Positions 1-9,208 of a stretch of DNA of 14,490 nucleotides are shown here, in pieces. The DNA is from Methyloceanibacter sp. (lineage in GTDB: Bacteria; Pseudomonadota; Alphaproteobacteria; Rhizobiales; Methyloligellaceae), in NCBI GenBank assembly GCA_025449615.1, contig JANWJA010000076.1:1-14490 (forward strand), written 5' to 3'. Under the pieces are notes generated by a model. It did not search any database. It was not told the origin of the DNA and saw only the letters and a program-made list of their open reading frames with translations. A program made the translations under genes and the position numbers. The stretch's first letter is position 1. Each line of letters begins with the position of its first letter.

Positions 1-204
1 GAGATGGCCTATATCATCGAAGGTACCTTGACCTTCGAGCGGGCGGGCCAGCCGCCCAAGGACATCGAGGCCGGCCAAGCGGAATATCTCGAGCCGAACG
101 TCGTCCATCGCGGCCTGAACAATGGCGATGTTCCGGTGAAACTGTTCGCCGTGCGCATCAAGCCGAAGGACAAGCCGGTGACGACGGAAGTGCCGGCGCC
201 TTAG
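1..204 (+). CDS. Cupin-domain protein, C-terminal fragment (5' end outside window)
   Basis: The frame is open from base 1, so the gene begins outside the window and only about 67 C-terminal residues are visible. An ATG at position 4 is in frame, but it falls in the middle of a cupin strand and is unlikely to be the true start. The segment YIIEGTLTFERAG followed by PNVVHRGLNNGD matches the second half of a small single-domain cupin: the end of motif 1, then motif 2 with its PxxxH...N pattern, whose His is usually a metal ligand. The metal-binding histidines of motif 1 would lie upstream. The substrate cannot be inferred. The gene ends in TAG at 202-204, and the last G of that stop is the first base of a palindromic repeat. 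The next gene is convergent. Confidence 0.75.
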   Translation, partial: EMAYIIEGTLTFERAGQPPKDIEAGQAEYLEPNVVHRGLNNGDVPVKLFAVRIKPKDKPVTTEVPAP

Positions 205-250
205 AGCATCGTCCCGAAAAGTTGCGAGACTTCGGACAAGATGATGCGTC
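204..250. repeat. Dispersed palindromic repeat, copy 1
   Basis: This is an imperfect inverted repeat. The left arm GCATCGTCCCGAAAAGT faces the right arm ACTTCGGACAAGATGATGC across a few bases. It is a diverged version of the element at 9129-9176 and resembles the GAGCATGATCCCGAAAAGT-type palindromes found in many copies between genes in Rhizobiales. It lies exactly between the stop codons of two convergent genes (204 and 258). If transcribed it would fold into a hairpin in either direction, so it could protect 3' ends or help terminate transcription. There is no U-tract, so intrinsic terminator activity is not shown. Confidence 0.7.
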
Positions 251-257
251 AGAATCG

Positions 258-728
258 TCAAACACTGTCGAGCCGCTTCTGCGCCTGCCCTCTTGCATAG
301 ATCCAGAGCGCCCAGGCGAGCGCGGCGGCGCACCAGTGGAAGATCGTGTCGCGGAGGGAAAGCTGTATCGGCAGCGTTTCCGGGCCGAAACTTCCCAACA
401 GCGCGAGCGCGGTCATGACCAGGGCAAACACCGGTACGAAGCCAAGCGCGAAGCGTTGCATGAAGAACCCGATCAGGGTCCCGGCGGCCCCCAGCGCCAG
501 GTAGATCGAGGCCAAGACCGGATCGATCCGGAAGCCGAGCGGAAATTTGGCAGGATTGGTGCCGAAGCCTTTGACCGCGTAGGCCAACAGCACGATACCG
601 CCAAGAGCGAGGAAATAGGCGGAAAGCCGCACTCCCCAGACCAACAGCGTAAGGCCGTTGATTTCGATTTTCTCCTCGATCGCGGTGCTATCGCTGGGTT
701 TTACTGGGGCCTTCGGCTGTTTGCTCAA
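258..728 (-). CDS. Small integral membrane protein, function unknown
   Basis: The 156-residue product has a short polar, lysine-rich N-terminus (about residues 1-24) followed by four hydrophobic segments at about 27-52, 68-89, 93-115 and 128-146, and a basic C-terminal tail. That points to an inner-membrane protein with four helices. I do not recognise a family and see no catalytic motif. The start is a TTG codon at 728. It is supported by a GGAG sequence 8 bases upstream on the minus strand, and I see no better ATG. The gene is divergent from mdh (about 175 bases between the starts) and convergent with the cupin gene. Function is not inferred. Confidence 0.7.
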   Translation of the reverse strand: MSKQPKAPVKPSDSTAIEEKIEINGLTLLVWGVRLSAYFLALGGIVLLAYAVKGFGTNPAKFPLGFRIDPVLASIYLALGAAGTLIGFFMQRFALGFVPVFALVMTALALLGSFGPETLPIQLSLRDTIFHWCAAALAWALWIYARGQAQKRLDSV

Positions 729-1713
<985 letters not shown>

Positions 1714-1869
1714 GCCGGCGTGCCGATCGTGATCAGCTCCAAAGGCGTCGAGCGTGTCATCGAGCTCGAGCTGACTTCGAGCGAGCGCGATGCTTTCATG
1801 AACTCGGTCGAGGGCGTCAAATCGCTGGTCGAACTCTGCCAGAAAATCGCGCCAAGCCTCGCCAACTAG
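1714..1869 (+). pseudogene. mdh: Detached 3' end of mdh, in frame after the premature stop
   Basis: Directly after the TAA the reading frame continues with AGVPIVISSKGVERVIELEL and ends in KIAPSLAN followed by TAG. This is the expected malate dehydrogenase C-terminus (family pattern YVGVPVVIG..GVERVVEIEL...). The position replaced by TAA is a conserved tyrosine, so TAT or TAC to TAA needs only one base change. There are no frameshifts or further stops in this segment, so the lesion is very recent or an artefact. A GTG at 1720 has no ribosome binding site, so independent translation of this piece is unlikely. Confidence 0.9.
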
Positions 1870-1879
1870 TTAGAAAACT

Positions 1880-3358
1880 CTATTCCAGCTTCAGGTCGAA
1901 CGAGAAGAGCAAAACGGTACTGAGGTACACCTCGAAATCCGCTTTGCCGTCGCCATTGACATCGCCTTGCAGCAGATGATTGGCGAAACGAAGCTCGCCG
2001 GCGGTGTGGTCAAAGGCTTGAATGTCGATGAAGTCAAAATGCTGCAAGCCTGCGGCACGGCTATTGGCATCGAACCCCGACAGATCGATGAGGTCGCCTT
2101 CCAACCCGTTGAAGTCCATGACGGAGTCGTGATGCTTGGCTCCGCTACCGCTCTGGCTTGCCGCGGTGAAGATAAAATCGTCGGCGCCTGCGTCGCCATA
2201 TATGATGTCACGACCCCTCCCGCCGACAAGAGCATCCGCGCTGTCGCCTCCATGGATCTTGTCGTTGCCGCCGCCCCCCAAAAGTGCGTTGGAGACAGCG
2301 TTGCCGTAAATCTTGTCGTTGCCGCTGCCGCCAATGGCATTCTCGATATACCCATGCGGATCGCCGTAGAGCAGCAACGCATTGGCGATGCAGCCGCGCG
2401 CCATATGGTGTCCGGGGTGGAATAGGTCGAGATCGGCGCGCTGCGCTTTCGATGGCGTCGACCACGCTCCCGGATTGAGATCGATGACTTCGTTAGTTTT
2501 ATAGTTTGAGAGGTCGTAGGTGTCGTTGCCGCCTCCGTCCCACACCGTCAAAAAGATCTTGTGGTGGAAGGTCGCGCCCTGGCTCACGCCATCGATCGAC
2601 ATGGCGCCGGTCTTGGAGCTGAACGTGTAGACCGTATTGCCGGAGTTATAGTCAAAATTCGCTCCATACAGATATTGCAGCGCCGCGATATCGTCCTGCA
2701 TCGGAGTGGACGGAAATTCCTTCGCCGTGATGCCGTGCTTGATCGAGGCGCCAGGATAGCCACGATAGGTCATCACGGAATATTCGAAAGAATCGTGGTT
2801 CGCCGGCAGCGACGGATTTGTGTAAACGTAAGCACCGCTCGCGTTCTGCACGTCCTGCGCCATATGGCCATGCTTGAGCCCGAGCGTGTGCCCGATCTCA
2901 TGCATGAGGCCGGCGGCAAAGGCGAAGCTGCCCAGGACAGGATTGTTATAATACTTGTGGTTGAACCAAGCATCGCCATGCGCAAAGGCAGGAGCGTTGT
3001 TCGGATCTGGGGCGATCCCGTAGGCGGTAGGGAAGGCGTGTGGCCCAGTGCCGACGTCGATAGAAGTCATCTCGGCCAATCGTATATTGCCTGCGGCAGG
3101 ATCTGCGCTGAGAATGAAATCGACATTGCAGACATTGTCGTACATGGCGAGGATCTTGCTCGCCGCGGCTAACTGCTTGTCGTTGAAAGCTTCGAAGCCG
3201 TTGACGGCAGTGTAGCCGAGATAGGCCGCGGTGCTTGTCGGAAAACTAACGGTCAGCAGTGTGTGAAAGTTCGGCTGATTTGCTTGCCAGCACCAACCCC
3301 AAAGCACGCCGTCGATGTCCGGACTGCCTGACGGACCAATCTGAATGCCATTTGCCAT
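1880..3358 (-). CDS. Serralysin-like RTX zinc metalloprotease (peptidase M10)
   Basis: The 492-residue product is a secreted, calcium-dependent metalloprotease. The zinc site HEIGHTLGLKH is at residues 153-163 (ligands His153, His157 and His163, catalytic Glu154), and the Met-turn SVMTY follows with Met196 and Tyr198. RTX nonapeptide repeats of the GGxGxD type (GGSGNDKIYG, GGGGNDKIHG, GGRGRDIIYG) span about 343-390 and should form a calcium-binding beta roll, followed by a serralysin-type C-terminal domain. An EF-hand-like loop DVNGDGKAD is at 466-474. There is no N-terminal signal peptide, which fits type I secretion through a C-terminal signal, but no ABC transporter, adaptor or protease-inhibitor gene is visible nearby. 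The ATG at 3358 is chosen because GGGAGG lies 7 bases upstream; an extension to 3385 has no such site. Three cysteines (23, 77, 323) are unusual for this class. Third-position GC looks lower than in the neighbouring TCA genes. It ends 10 bases from the mdh frame, tail to tail. Confidence 0.93.
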   Translation of the reverse strand: MANGIQIGPSGSPDIDGVLWGWCWQANQPNFHTLLTVSFPTSTAAYLGYTAVNGFEAFNDKQLAAASKILAMYDNVCNVDFILSADPAAGNIRLAEMTSIDVGTGPHAFPTAYGIAPDPNNAPAFAHGDAWFNHKYYNNPVLGSFAFAAGLMHEIGHTLGLKHGHMAQDVQNASGAYVYTNPSLPANHDSFEYSVMTYRGYPGASIKHGITAKEFPSTPMQDDIAALQYLYGANFDYNSGNTVYTFSSKTGAMSIDGVSQGATFHHKIFLTVWDGGGNDTYDLSNYKTNEVIDLNPGAWSTPSKAQRADLDLFHPGHHMARGCIANALLLYGDPHGYIENAIGGSGNDKIYGNAVSNALLGGGGNDKIHGGDSADALVGGRGRDIIYGDAGADDFIFTAASQSGSGAKHHDSVMDFNGLEGDLIDLSGFDANSRAAGLQHFDFIDIQAFDHTAGELRFANHLLQGDVNGDGKADFEVYLSTVLLFSFDLKLE

Positions 3359-3371
3359 GTCGCAACCTCCC

Positions 3372-3399
3372 AAGGCACGAACCAAGGTTGAACTGCCTT
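3372..3399 (-). promoter_or_regulatory. Imperfect palindrome just upstream of the metalloprotease ribosome binding site
   Basis: The outer arms AAGGCA (3372-3377) and TGCCTT (3394-3399) pair perfectly, and an inner AACC-AA-GGTT stem (3380-3389) sits inside with a small internal loop. On the minus strand the structure ends directly before the GGGAGG site of the protease gene. It could be an operator or an RNA hairpin affecting ribosome access. No known regulator motif was recognised, and short palindromes also arise by chance. Confidence 0.25.
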
Positions 3400-3461
3400 A
3401 AATTGATGCACTCCCGCGCGGTGCCGCCTTCCTCGTCGAAAGTCAGAACCAGCGTTGGCCC

Positions 3462-3650
3462 CTATGGCTCGCGCCGCCGCCGGACGCGGCTCAGCGGGAC
3501 ATTGAGTGCCGCGAAATATTTGATATTCAGGGGAAACTTGTTTGGGGCCTCGATCGACGCCTGTCGACCCGGTCCGCGCTTGCCGCGGTCGCGGTCAAAT
3601 CCATGCCGGGAACAAACCTGCCAAAGCCAAATTCCAAGACTGCCTCTCAT
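3462..3650 (-). CDS. Possible small arginine-rich ORF upstream of the metalloprotease
   Basis: A 62-codon reading frame on the protease strand starts at an ATG at 3650. A GGGAGGG site lies 7 bases upstream, the same arrangement as for the protease gene. The product would be strongly basic, with a run of arginines near the end (VRRRREP), and has no signal peptide or recognisable motif. It ends about 100 bases before the protease start, so the two could be co-transcribed. Codon usage gives no firm support, and a frame of this length is expected by chance in such DNA. Treat it as a candidate only. Confidence 0.18.
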   Translation of the reverse strand: MRGSLGIWLWQVCSRHGFDRDRGKRGPGRQASIEAPNKFPLNIKYFAALNVPLSRVRRRREP

Positions 3651-3900
3651 GATGCGGCCCTCCCAAGCCAAGTCATCTTGAAAAACCGTAAGCGAATCCA
3701 ATGCCTTCGCCGTCCGAAGGTAGTAAGCCCCTCGCCGGCAAACGTGCATTTTTTATGTCAGCCGATCGCGGTTTCTAATGATCCGGCGTCCGAAAACCTT
3801 GACGCCGCGACCGCATTTGATCGCTCCTGAACATGGTTGTGCTTTCGAATTGCAAAACCACCGCGAATATGGTGTCACCTCCTCCAGCGCCAAGGGGGTT

Positions 3901-4020
3901 CATAAAAAAATTTAATGATGCGAAATAATCTTTCTCTTTGAGAAAAAGGCAATTTTGTGGCGCGATACCGTGGTGGCGCGCCCGATCAAAGCGATGCTAT
4001 GTAGGGCGAGCTTCCCACCG
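3901..4020 (+). promoter_or_regulatory. Probable promoter and leader region of the sucCDAB–lpd operon
   Basis: The AT-rich block at 3901-3960 is the only such stretch near the start of the operon and resembles an upstream promoter element. TTGAGA at 3938-3943 is a possible -35 box, but the spacing to GCGATA (3962-3967) is 18 and the -10 match is poor. CTATGT at 3997-4002 looks like a -10 box without a good -35. No single promoter can be fixed from the sequence. Confidence 0.3.
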
Positions 4021-4035
4021 TCGAATTAGTCAGCC

Positions 4036-5201
4036 ATGAACATCCACGAATATCAGGCGAAGGCCTTGCTTCACGCCTATGGCGTTCCCGTTGCCGAAGG
4101 CAAGGTCGCCTTTTCGCATGACGAGGCTGCCTCTCACGCCAAGGATCTCGGCGAGAAGCTTTGGGTCGTGAAGGCGCAGATCCATGCCGGCGGCCGCGGC
4201 AAGGGCGGCGGCGTCAAGCTGGTCAAAAGCATCGAAGAGTTGCGCTCCGAAGCGGAGCGCATGCTCGGCAAGCCGCTGATCACGCCGCAGACCGGTCCCA
4301 AGGGCCGCGTCGTCCGCCGCATTTTTGTGCAGCGCGCCGCGAGCATCGCGCGCGAGCTTTATCTGTCGCTGCTGGTCGACCGCGCCACCGGCCGCATCGC
4401 CTTTGTCGCCTCGAGCGAGGGCGGCATTGATATCGAGCATGTCGCCGCGACAACGCCGGAGAAGATCCTCGCCCTCGACGTCGATCCCGCGACTGGGCTC
4501 AGTGCCTTTCACACCCGGATCATCAATGCTGCGTTCGGACTGTCCGGCGATCAGGCAAAGCAATGCGCCAAGCTGCTCGCGGGACTTTACAAACTCTTCG
4601 TCGACAAGGACGCGAGCCTGATCGAGATCAATCCTCTGATCGTGACCGAGGACGGCAAGCTGCAATGCCTCGATGCCAAGATCTCCTTCGACGATAACGC
4701 GCTGTTCCGTCATACCGACATCGCGGAGCTCCGCGATCTCGATGAGGAGGATCCCGCCGAGGTCGAAGCCTCCAAGCACGAGCTCTCTTATGTGAAACTC
4801 GACGGCACCATCGGCTGCATGGTGAACGGTGCTGGCCTCGCCATGGCCACCATGGACATCATCAAGCTCTATGGCGCGGAGCCCGCGAACTTTCTCGATG
4901 TCGGCGGCGGCGCAACCAAGGAGCGCGTTACCGAGGCATTCAAGATCATCCTTTCCGACCCCAACGTGAACGGTATTCTCGTCAATATTTTCGGCGGCAT
5001 CATGCGTTGCGACATCATCGCCGAGGGTATCGTCACAGCGGCCCGCGAGATGCATATCACCGTGCCGCTCGTGGTGCGCCTCGAAGGCACCAATGTCGAG
5101 CGCGGCAAGGAGATCCTTGCGCAGTCCGGCCTCGACATCATCCCCGCCGACAATCTCGACGACGCCGCGAGGAAGATCGTTGCCGCGGTGAAAGGCAGCT
5201 A

Positions 5202-5202
<1 letters not shown>
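4036..5202 (+). CDS. sucC: Succinyl-CoA synthetase (ADP-forming), beta subunit
   Basis: The beta subunit carries the nucleotide site of the enzyme that converts succinyl-CoA, ADP or GDP and phosphate to succinate, CoA and ATP or GTP. The 388-residue length equals that of the E. coli protein. The N-terminal ATP-grasp domain begins with the family signature [12 protein letters not shown]. It includes Lys46 and the glycine-rich AGGRGKGGG (51-59), and the metal-binding Asn199 (INPLIV) and Asp213 (LDAK). The C-terminal ligase domain has [11 protein letters not shown] at about 316-326, the loop that meets the active-site histidine of the alpha subunit. The start is fixed by conservation, but there is no clear Shine-Dalgarno sequence before the ATG (ATTAGTCAGCC). 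The stop codon overlaps the sucD start by one base (TAATG), indicating translational coupling. It is the first gene of the sucCDAB–caspase–lpd run. Confidence 0.97.
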
Positions 5203-6080
<878 letters not shown>

Positions 6081-6264
6081 CACAAAGAGCGCATAAAAAT
6101 GAGGCAAGCTTTGCTGCTAGGATCGTCAATGACATTCCTCGCCTCCCCTTGGAATAAGCCTCGCGGAAATATTACATAGGGATCAGCGCCGGGCGCCCCA
6201 TCCTCGCCGTCTTTGCCCGGCACGCCGGTTGCAAGTTAAGTACACCGGCAAGGTTGAACTAAGC
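6081..6264 (+). promoter_or_regulatory. sucD–sucA gap with candidate internal promoter
   Basis: This is the largest gap inside the operon. TTGGAA at 6149-6154 and TACATA at 6173-6178 are 18 bases apart and could form a weak sigma-70 type promoter for sucA. A GCGCC-G-GGCGC palindrome is at 6186-6196, and a GCCGG/CCGGC pair (6224-6228 with 6244-6248) could fold just before the sucA start. There is no run of T after a stem, so no intrinsic terminator is claimed. The functional value of these elements is unproven. Confidence 0.3.
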
Positions 6265-9129
6265 ATGACCAGGCATGAACGGAACGACGAATTTGCGCTG
6301 ACGTCCTTCCTGCATGGCGCCAACGCCAATTTTCTCACCGAGCTTTACGCGCGCTACCAGGACGACCCCGCTTCGGTCGATCCGGGATGGCGGAGCTTCT
6401 TCGCGAGCCTCGGCGACGCGGCCGATGACGTTCTCGCCGAAGCGCGTGGACCCTCCTGGAGCAAGAAGAACGGCACCGCGCTCGCGGTAACCGCCCCTCC
6501 CGCCTTCAACCAAGAGACCGCGCTCGCCGCATCGCGCGATACGCTCGGCGCCCGGCTCCTGATCCGTTCCTACCGGACCCGCGGCCACCTCATCGCCAAG
6601 CTCGACCCGCTGGATCTCGTCACGCGCCGCGAGCACCCAGAGCTGCGGCCCAAGACCTACGGCTTCAAGAAGTCGGATTACGACCGGCCGATCTACATCG
6701 GGGGCGCCCTTGGTCTCGAATTTGGCACGCTCCGCCAAGTTCTCGATATTCTCAAACGCACTTACGCCCGGCACATTGGCGCCGAGTACATGCATATTTC
6801 GGATCCGGAGCAGCGGCACTGGATCCAGGACCGCATCGAAGGCGCCGACAATGAGGTGCAGTTTACCCCGCAAGGCAAGAAGGCCATCCTCAACAAGCTG
6901 ATCGAGGCAGAACATTTCGAGCGCTTCATCGACGTCAAATATACCGGCACCAAGCGCTTTGGGCTGGACGGCGGCGAGTCGTTGGTGCCAGCGCTCGAAC
7001 AAGTCATCAAGCGGGGCGGTCAGTTGGGCTTGCGCGAGATCGTCATCGGCATGCCGCATCGCGGCCGGCTCAACGTGCTCGCGAGCGTCATGGGCAAGCC
7101 TTATCGCGCCATCTTCAATGAGTTCCGTGGCGGCTCCGCCCATCCCGAAGACGTTGAGGGATCGGGTGACGTGAAATACCATCTCGGCGCTTCCTCCGAC
7201 CGCTCCTTCGATCAGAACAACGTTCACCTCTCGCTCACCGCCAACCCTTCGCACCTCGAGAGCGTCGACCCCGTCGTGCTCGGCAAGGTGCGGGCGAAGC
7301 AAGACCAGTTGCAAGACAAGGAGCGCCGCGAAGTCCTGCCGCTGCTCTTGCATGGCGACGCCGCTTTCGCCGGCCAAGGCGTGGTCGCCGAATGTCTCGG
7401 CCTTTCCGGCTTGCGCGGTCACCGTACCGGCGGCTCGCTGCATTTCATCGTCAACAACCAGATCGGCTTCACCACGGCGCCACGCTTCTCTCGCTCATCG
7501 CCCTATCCGTCCGATGTCGCCAAGATGATCGACGCGCCGATCTTTCACGTGAACGGCGACGATCCGGAAGCCGTGGTCTATGTCACCAAGGTCGCGATCG
7601 AGTTCCGCCAGCGCTTCGGCAAGCCTGTCGTCATCGACATGTTCTGCTATCGCCGCCACGGCCATAACGAGGCCGACGAGCCTGCCTTCACCCAGCCGCT
7701 GATGTATGCCCGCATCCGCGAGCATCCGTCTGTCGTCGAGGTCTACGCCGCCAAGCTTGTCGAAGAGGGACTGGTGACGCGCGAAGAAGTCGACCGCATG
7801 CTGGCGGATTTCCGCGGCCGCCTCGAGGAGGAGTTCGCCGCGGGCGAGACCTATCGTCCGAACCGCGCCGATTGGCTTGACGGCAAATGGTCTGGCATTG
7901 GTCACGCCGAGGAAGGCGCACGCCGTGGATTGACCGGCGTTGATCTCAGCGTCCTGCACGAGGTCGGCCGGAAGATCACCTACATCCCGAAGAGCTTCAC
8001 CCCGCACAAGACCATTACTCGAATCTTCGCCGCGCGCCGCAAGGCCATCGAAGACGGGGCCGGCATCGATTGGTCGACGGCGGAGGCGCTCGCCTACGGA
8101 ACGCTTCTGGTCGAGGGCTTCAAAGTCCGTCTCTCCGGGCAGGATTCGGAGCGCGGCACCTTTTCCCAGCGCCATGCGGTGCTGATGGATCAGGTCAATG
8201 AGAAGAAATACACCCCCCTCCGGCATATCGCCAAAGGCCAGGGCGAGTTCGAGGTCATCAACTCCATGCTCTCGGAGGAGGCCGTGCTCGGCTTCGAATA
8301 TGGCTATAGCCTCGCCGAGCCAAACGCGCTGACGCTCTGGGAAGCGCAGTTCGGCGACTTCGCCAATGGCGCCCAGGTGGTGATCGACCAGTTCATCTCC
8401 TCCGGCGAGCGGAAATGGTTGCGCATGTCCGGCCTCGTTCTTCTTTTGCCGCACGGCTATGAAGGCCAGGGCCCAGAGCACTCTTCGGCCAGGCTGGAAC
8501 GCTACCTTCAGCTTTGCGCCGAGGACAATTGGCAGATCGCGAACTGCACCACGCCCGCCAACTATTTCCACGTGCTCAGGCGCCAGCTTCACCGCCAGTT
8601 CCGGAAGCCCCTGGTGCTGATGACGCCGAAATCCCTGCTTCGCAACAAGCGCGCCGTCTCGCGTCTCGAGGATTTTGGACCGGAATCGAGCTTTCACCGG
8701 GTCCTCTGGGATGATGCGCAACTCCTCGCCAATGAGCCGATCAAGTTGGTGCCGGATGCGGAGATCAAGCGCGTGGTGCTATGCTCCGGCAAGGTCTATT
8801 ACGATCTCTATGAGGAGCGCGAGAAGCGGGGCCTCAACGACATCTATCTGTTGCGGATCGAGCAGCTTTATCCCTTCCCGGCGAGGGCCCTGATCCAAGA
8901 ATTGTCACGCTTCCGCGATGCTGAGATGGTTTGGTGCCAGGAGGAACCGAAGAACATGGGCGCTTGGAGCTTCATCGAGCCCAACCTCGAATGGGTGCTG
9001 GGTCACATCGGAGCTCAGCACAAACGTGCCCGTTATACCGGCCGCCCGTCCTCGGCGGCCACGGCCACCGGCCTGATGCGGAAGCATTTGCATGAACTCA
9101 AAAATTTGCTTGATGAGGCATTGGGCTAG
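6265..9129 (+). CDS. sucA: 2-oxoglutarate dehydrogenase E1 component
   Basis: This thiamine diphosphate enzyme decarboxylates 2-oxoglutarate and passes the succinyl group to the lipoyl arm of SucB. The 954-residue protein begins with the E1o N-terminal segment FALTSFLHGANANFLTELYA followed by PGWRSFF. Active-site motifs include GMPHRGRLNVL (His265), NPSHLE (His330) and the thiamine-binding stretch from GDDPEAV (431) to RRHGHNEADEP (463-473). The C-terminal transketolase-like and E1 C-domain regions include SEEAVLGFEYGYSLAEPN and WCQEEPKNMGAW. The ATG at 6265 is chosen because the family starts shortly before FALTSF; an in-frame TTG at 6229 has no ribosome binding site, and even the chosen ATG has only a weak AAGG about 11 bases upstream. 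The TAG stop is supplied by the first bases of the repeat that follows. Confidence 0.96.
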   Translation: MTRHERNDEFALTSFLHGANANFLTELYARYQDDPASVDPGWRSFFASLGDAADDVLAEARGPSWSKKNGTALAVTAPPAFNQETALAASRDTLGARLLIRSYRTRGHLIAKLDPLDLVTRREHPELRPKTYGFKKSDYDRPIYIGGALGLEFGTLRQVLDILKRTYARHIGAEYMHISDPEQRHWIQDRIEGADNEVQFTPQGKKAILNKLIEAEHFERFIDVKYTGTKRFGLDGGESLVPALEQVIKRGGQLGLREIVIGMPHRGRLNVLASVMGKPYRAIFNEFRGGSAHPEDVEGSGDVKYHLGASSDRSFDQNNVHLSLTANPSHLESVDPVVLGKVRAKQDQLQDKERREVLPLLLHGDAAFAGQGVVAECLGLSGLRGHRTGGSLHFIVNNQIGFTTAPRFSRSSPYPSDVAKMIDAPIFHVNGDDPEAVVYVTKVAIEFRQRFGKPVVIDMFCYRRHGHNEADEPAFTQPLMYARIREHPSVVEVYAAKLVEEGLVTREEVDRMLADFRGRLEEEFAAGETYRPNRADWLDGKWSGIGHAEEGARRGLTGVDLSVLHEVGRKITYIPKSFTPHKTITRIFAARRKAIEDGAGIDWSTAEALAYGTLLVEGFKVRLSGQDSERGTFSQRHAVLMDQVNEKKYTPLRHIAKGQGEFEVINSMLSEEAVLGFEYGYSLAEPNALTLWEAQFGDFANGAQVVIDQFISSGERKWLRMSGLVLLLPHGYEGQGPEHSSARLERYLQLCAEDNWQIANCTTPANYFHVLRRQLHRQFRKPLVLMTPKSLLRNKRAVSRLEDFGPESSFHRVLWDDAQLLANEPIKLVPDAEIKRVVLCSGKVYYDLYEEREKRGLNDIYLLRIEQLYPFPARALIQELSRFRDAEMVWCQEEPKNMGAWSFIEPNLEWVLGHIGAQHKRARYTGRPSSAATATGLMRKHLHELKNLLDEALG

Positions 9130-9176
9130 AGCATGATCCCGAAAAGTTGCAGACTTTTCGGATAAGATCATGCGTT
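9129..9176. repeat. Dispersed palindromic repeat, copy 2
   Basis: The arms GCATGATC-CCGAAAAGT and ACTTTTCGGATAAGATCATGC pair with only a small bulge around a short loop. This is the better preserved of the two copies. It fills most of the 79-base sucA–sucB gap and resembles the abundant intergenic palindromes of Rhizobiales. Transcribed as RNA it gives a stable hairpin between two cistrons of one operon, so it could protect the upstream message or tune the sucA to sucB ratio. There is no U-tract, so termination is not indicated. As with copy 1, it starts on the last base of a TAG stop codon. Confidence 0.75.
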
Positions 9177-9208
9177 AAAGACAAGACTGCCCTAGGGACA
9201 ATCCGGCC

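Larger units (their letters stand above)
3400..4035. other. Long intergenic region between the metalloprotease and sucC
   Basis: About 640 bases separate the divergent protease and sucC genes. Apart from the weak small ORF at 3462-3650, I find no reading frame with coding character. The left part is GC-rich; around 3900-3960 the sequence becomes distinctly AT-rich (a run of seven A at 3904-3910 and AATAATC at 3924-3930). The sequence TCACCTCCTCC at 3875-3885 reads as an extended Shine-Dalgarno site on the minus strand, but no sensible frame follows it. No insertion-sequence ends, tRNA or terminal repeats were seen. Promoters for both flanking genes should lie here. Confidence 0.5.

Noticed and set aside
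1720..1869. Separate translation of the mdh 3' fragment from GTG at 1720
   Set aside because: No ribosome binding site precedes the GTG, and the fragment is simply the normal end of mdh.
3865..3890. Extended Shine-Dalgarno-like sequence on the minus strand (equivalently, a copy of the 16S rRNA 3'-end motif on the plus strand)
   Set aside because: No start codon at suitable spacing leads into a plausible reading frame. The match is short enough to be chance.
1860..4035. Possible target-site duplication flanking the metalloprotease block (TAGTTAG near 1867 and TAGTCAG near 4027)
   Set aside because: Short, imperfect and not accompanied by terminal inverted repeats or a transposase.
4030..5055. 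Long open frames on the strand opposite sucC, sucD, sucA, sucB and lpd (up to about 400 codons)
   Set aside because: They mirror the third-position GC bias of confidently identified genes, have no family motifs and overlap them fully.
6081..6264. A known structured RNA (sucA-type leader motif) before sucA
   Set aside because: Only short inverted repeats are visible. I cannot match a consensus, and the known sucA leader motifs are described from other proteobacterial groups. A covariance-model search would decide.
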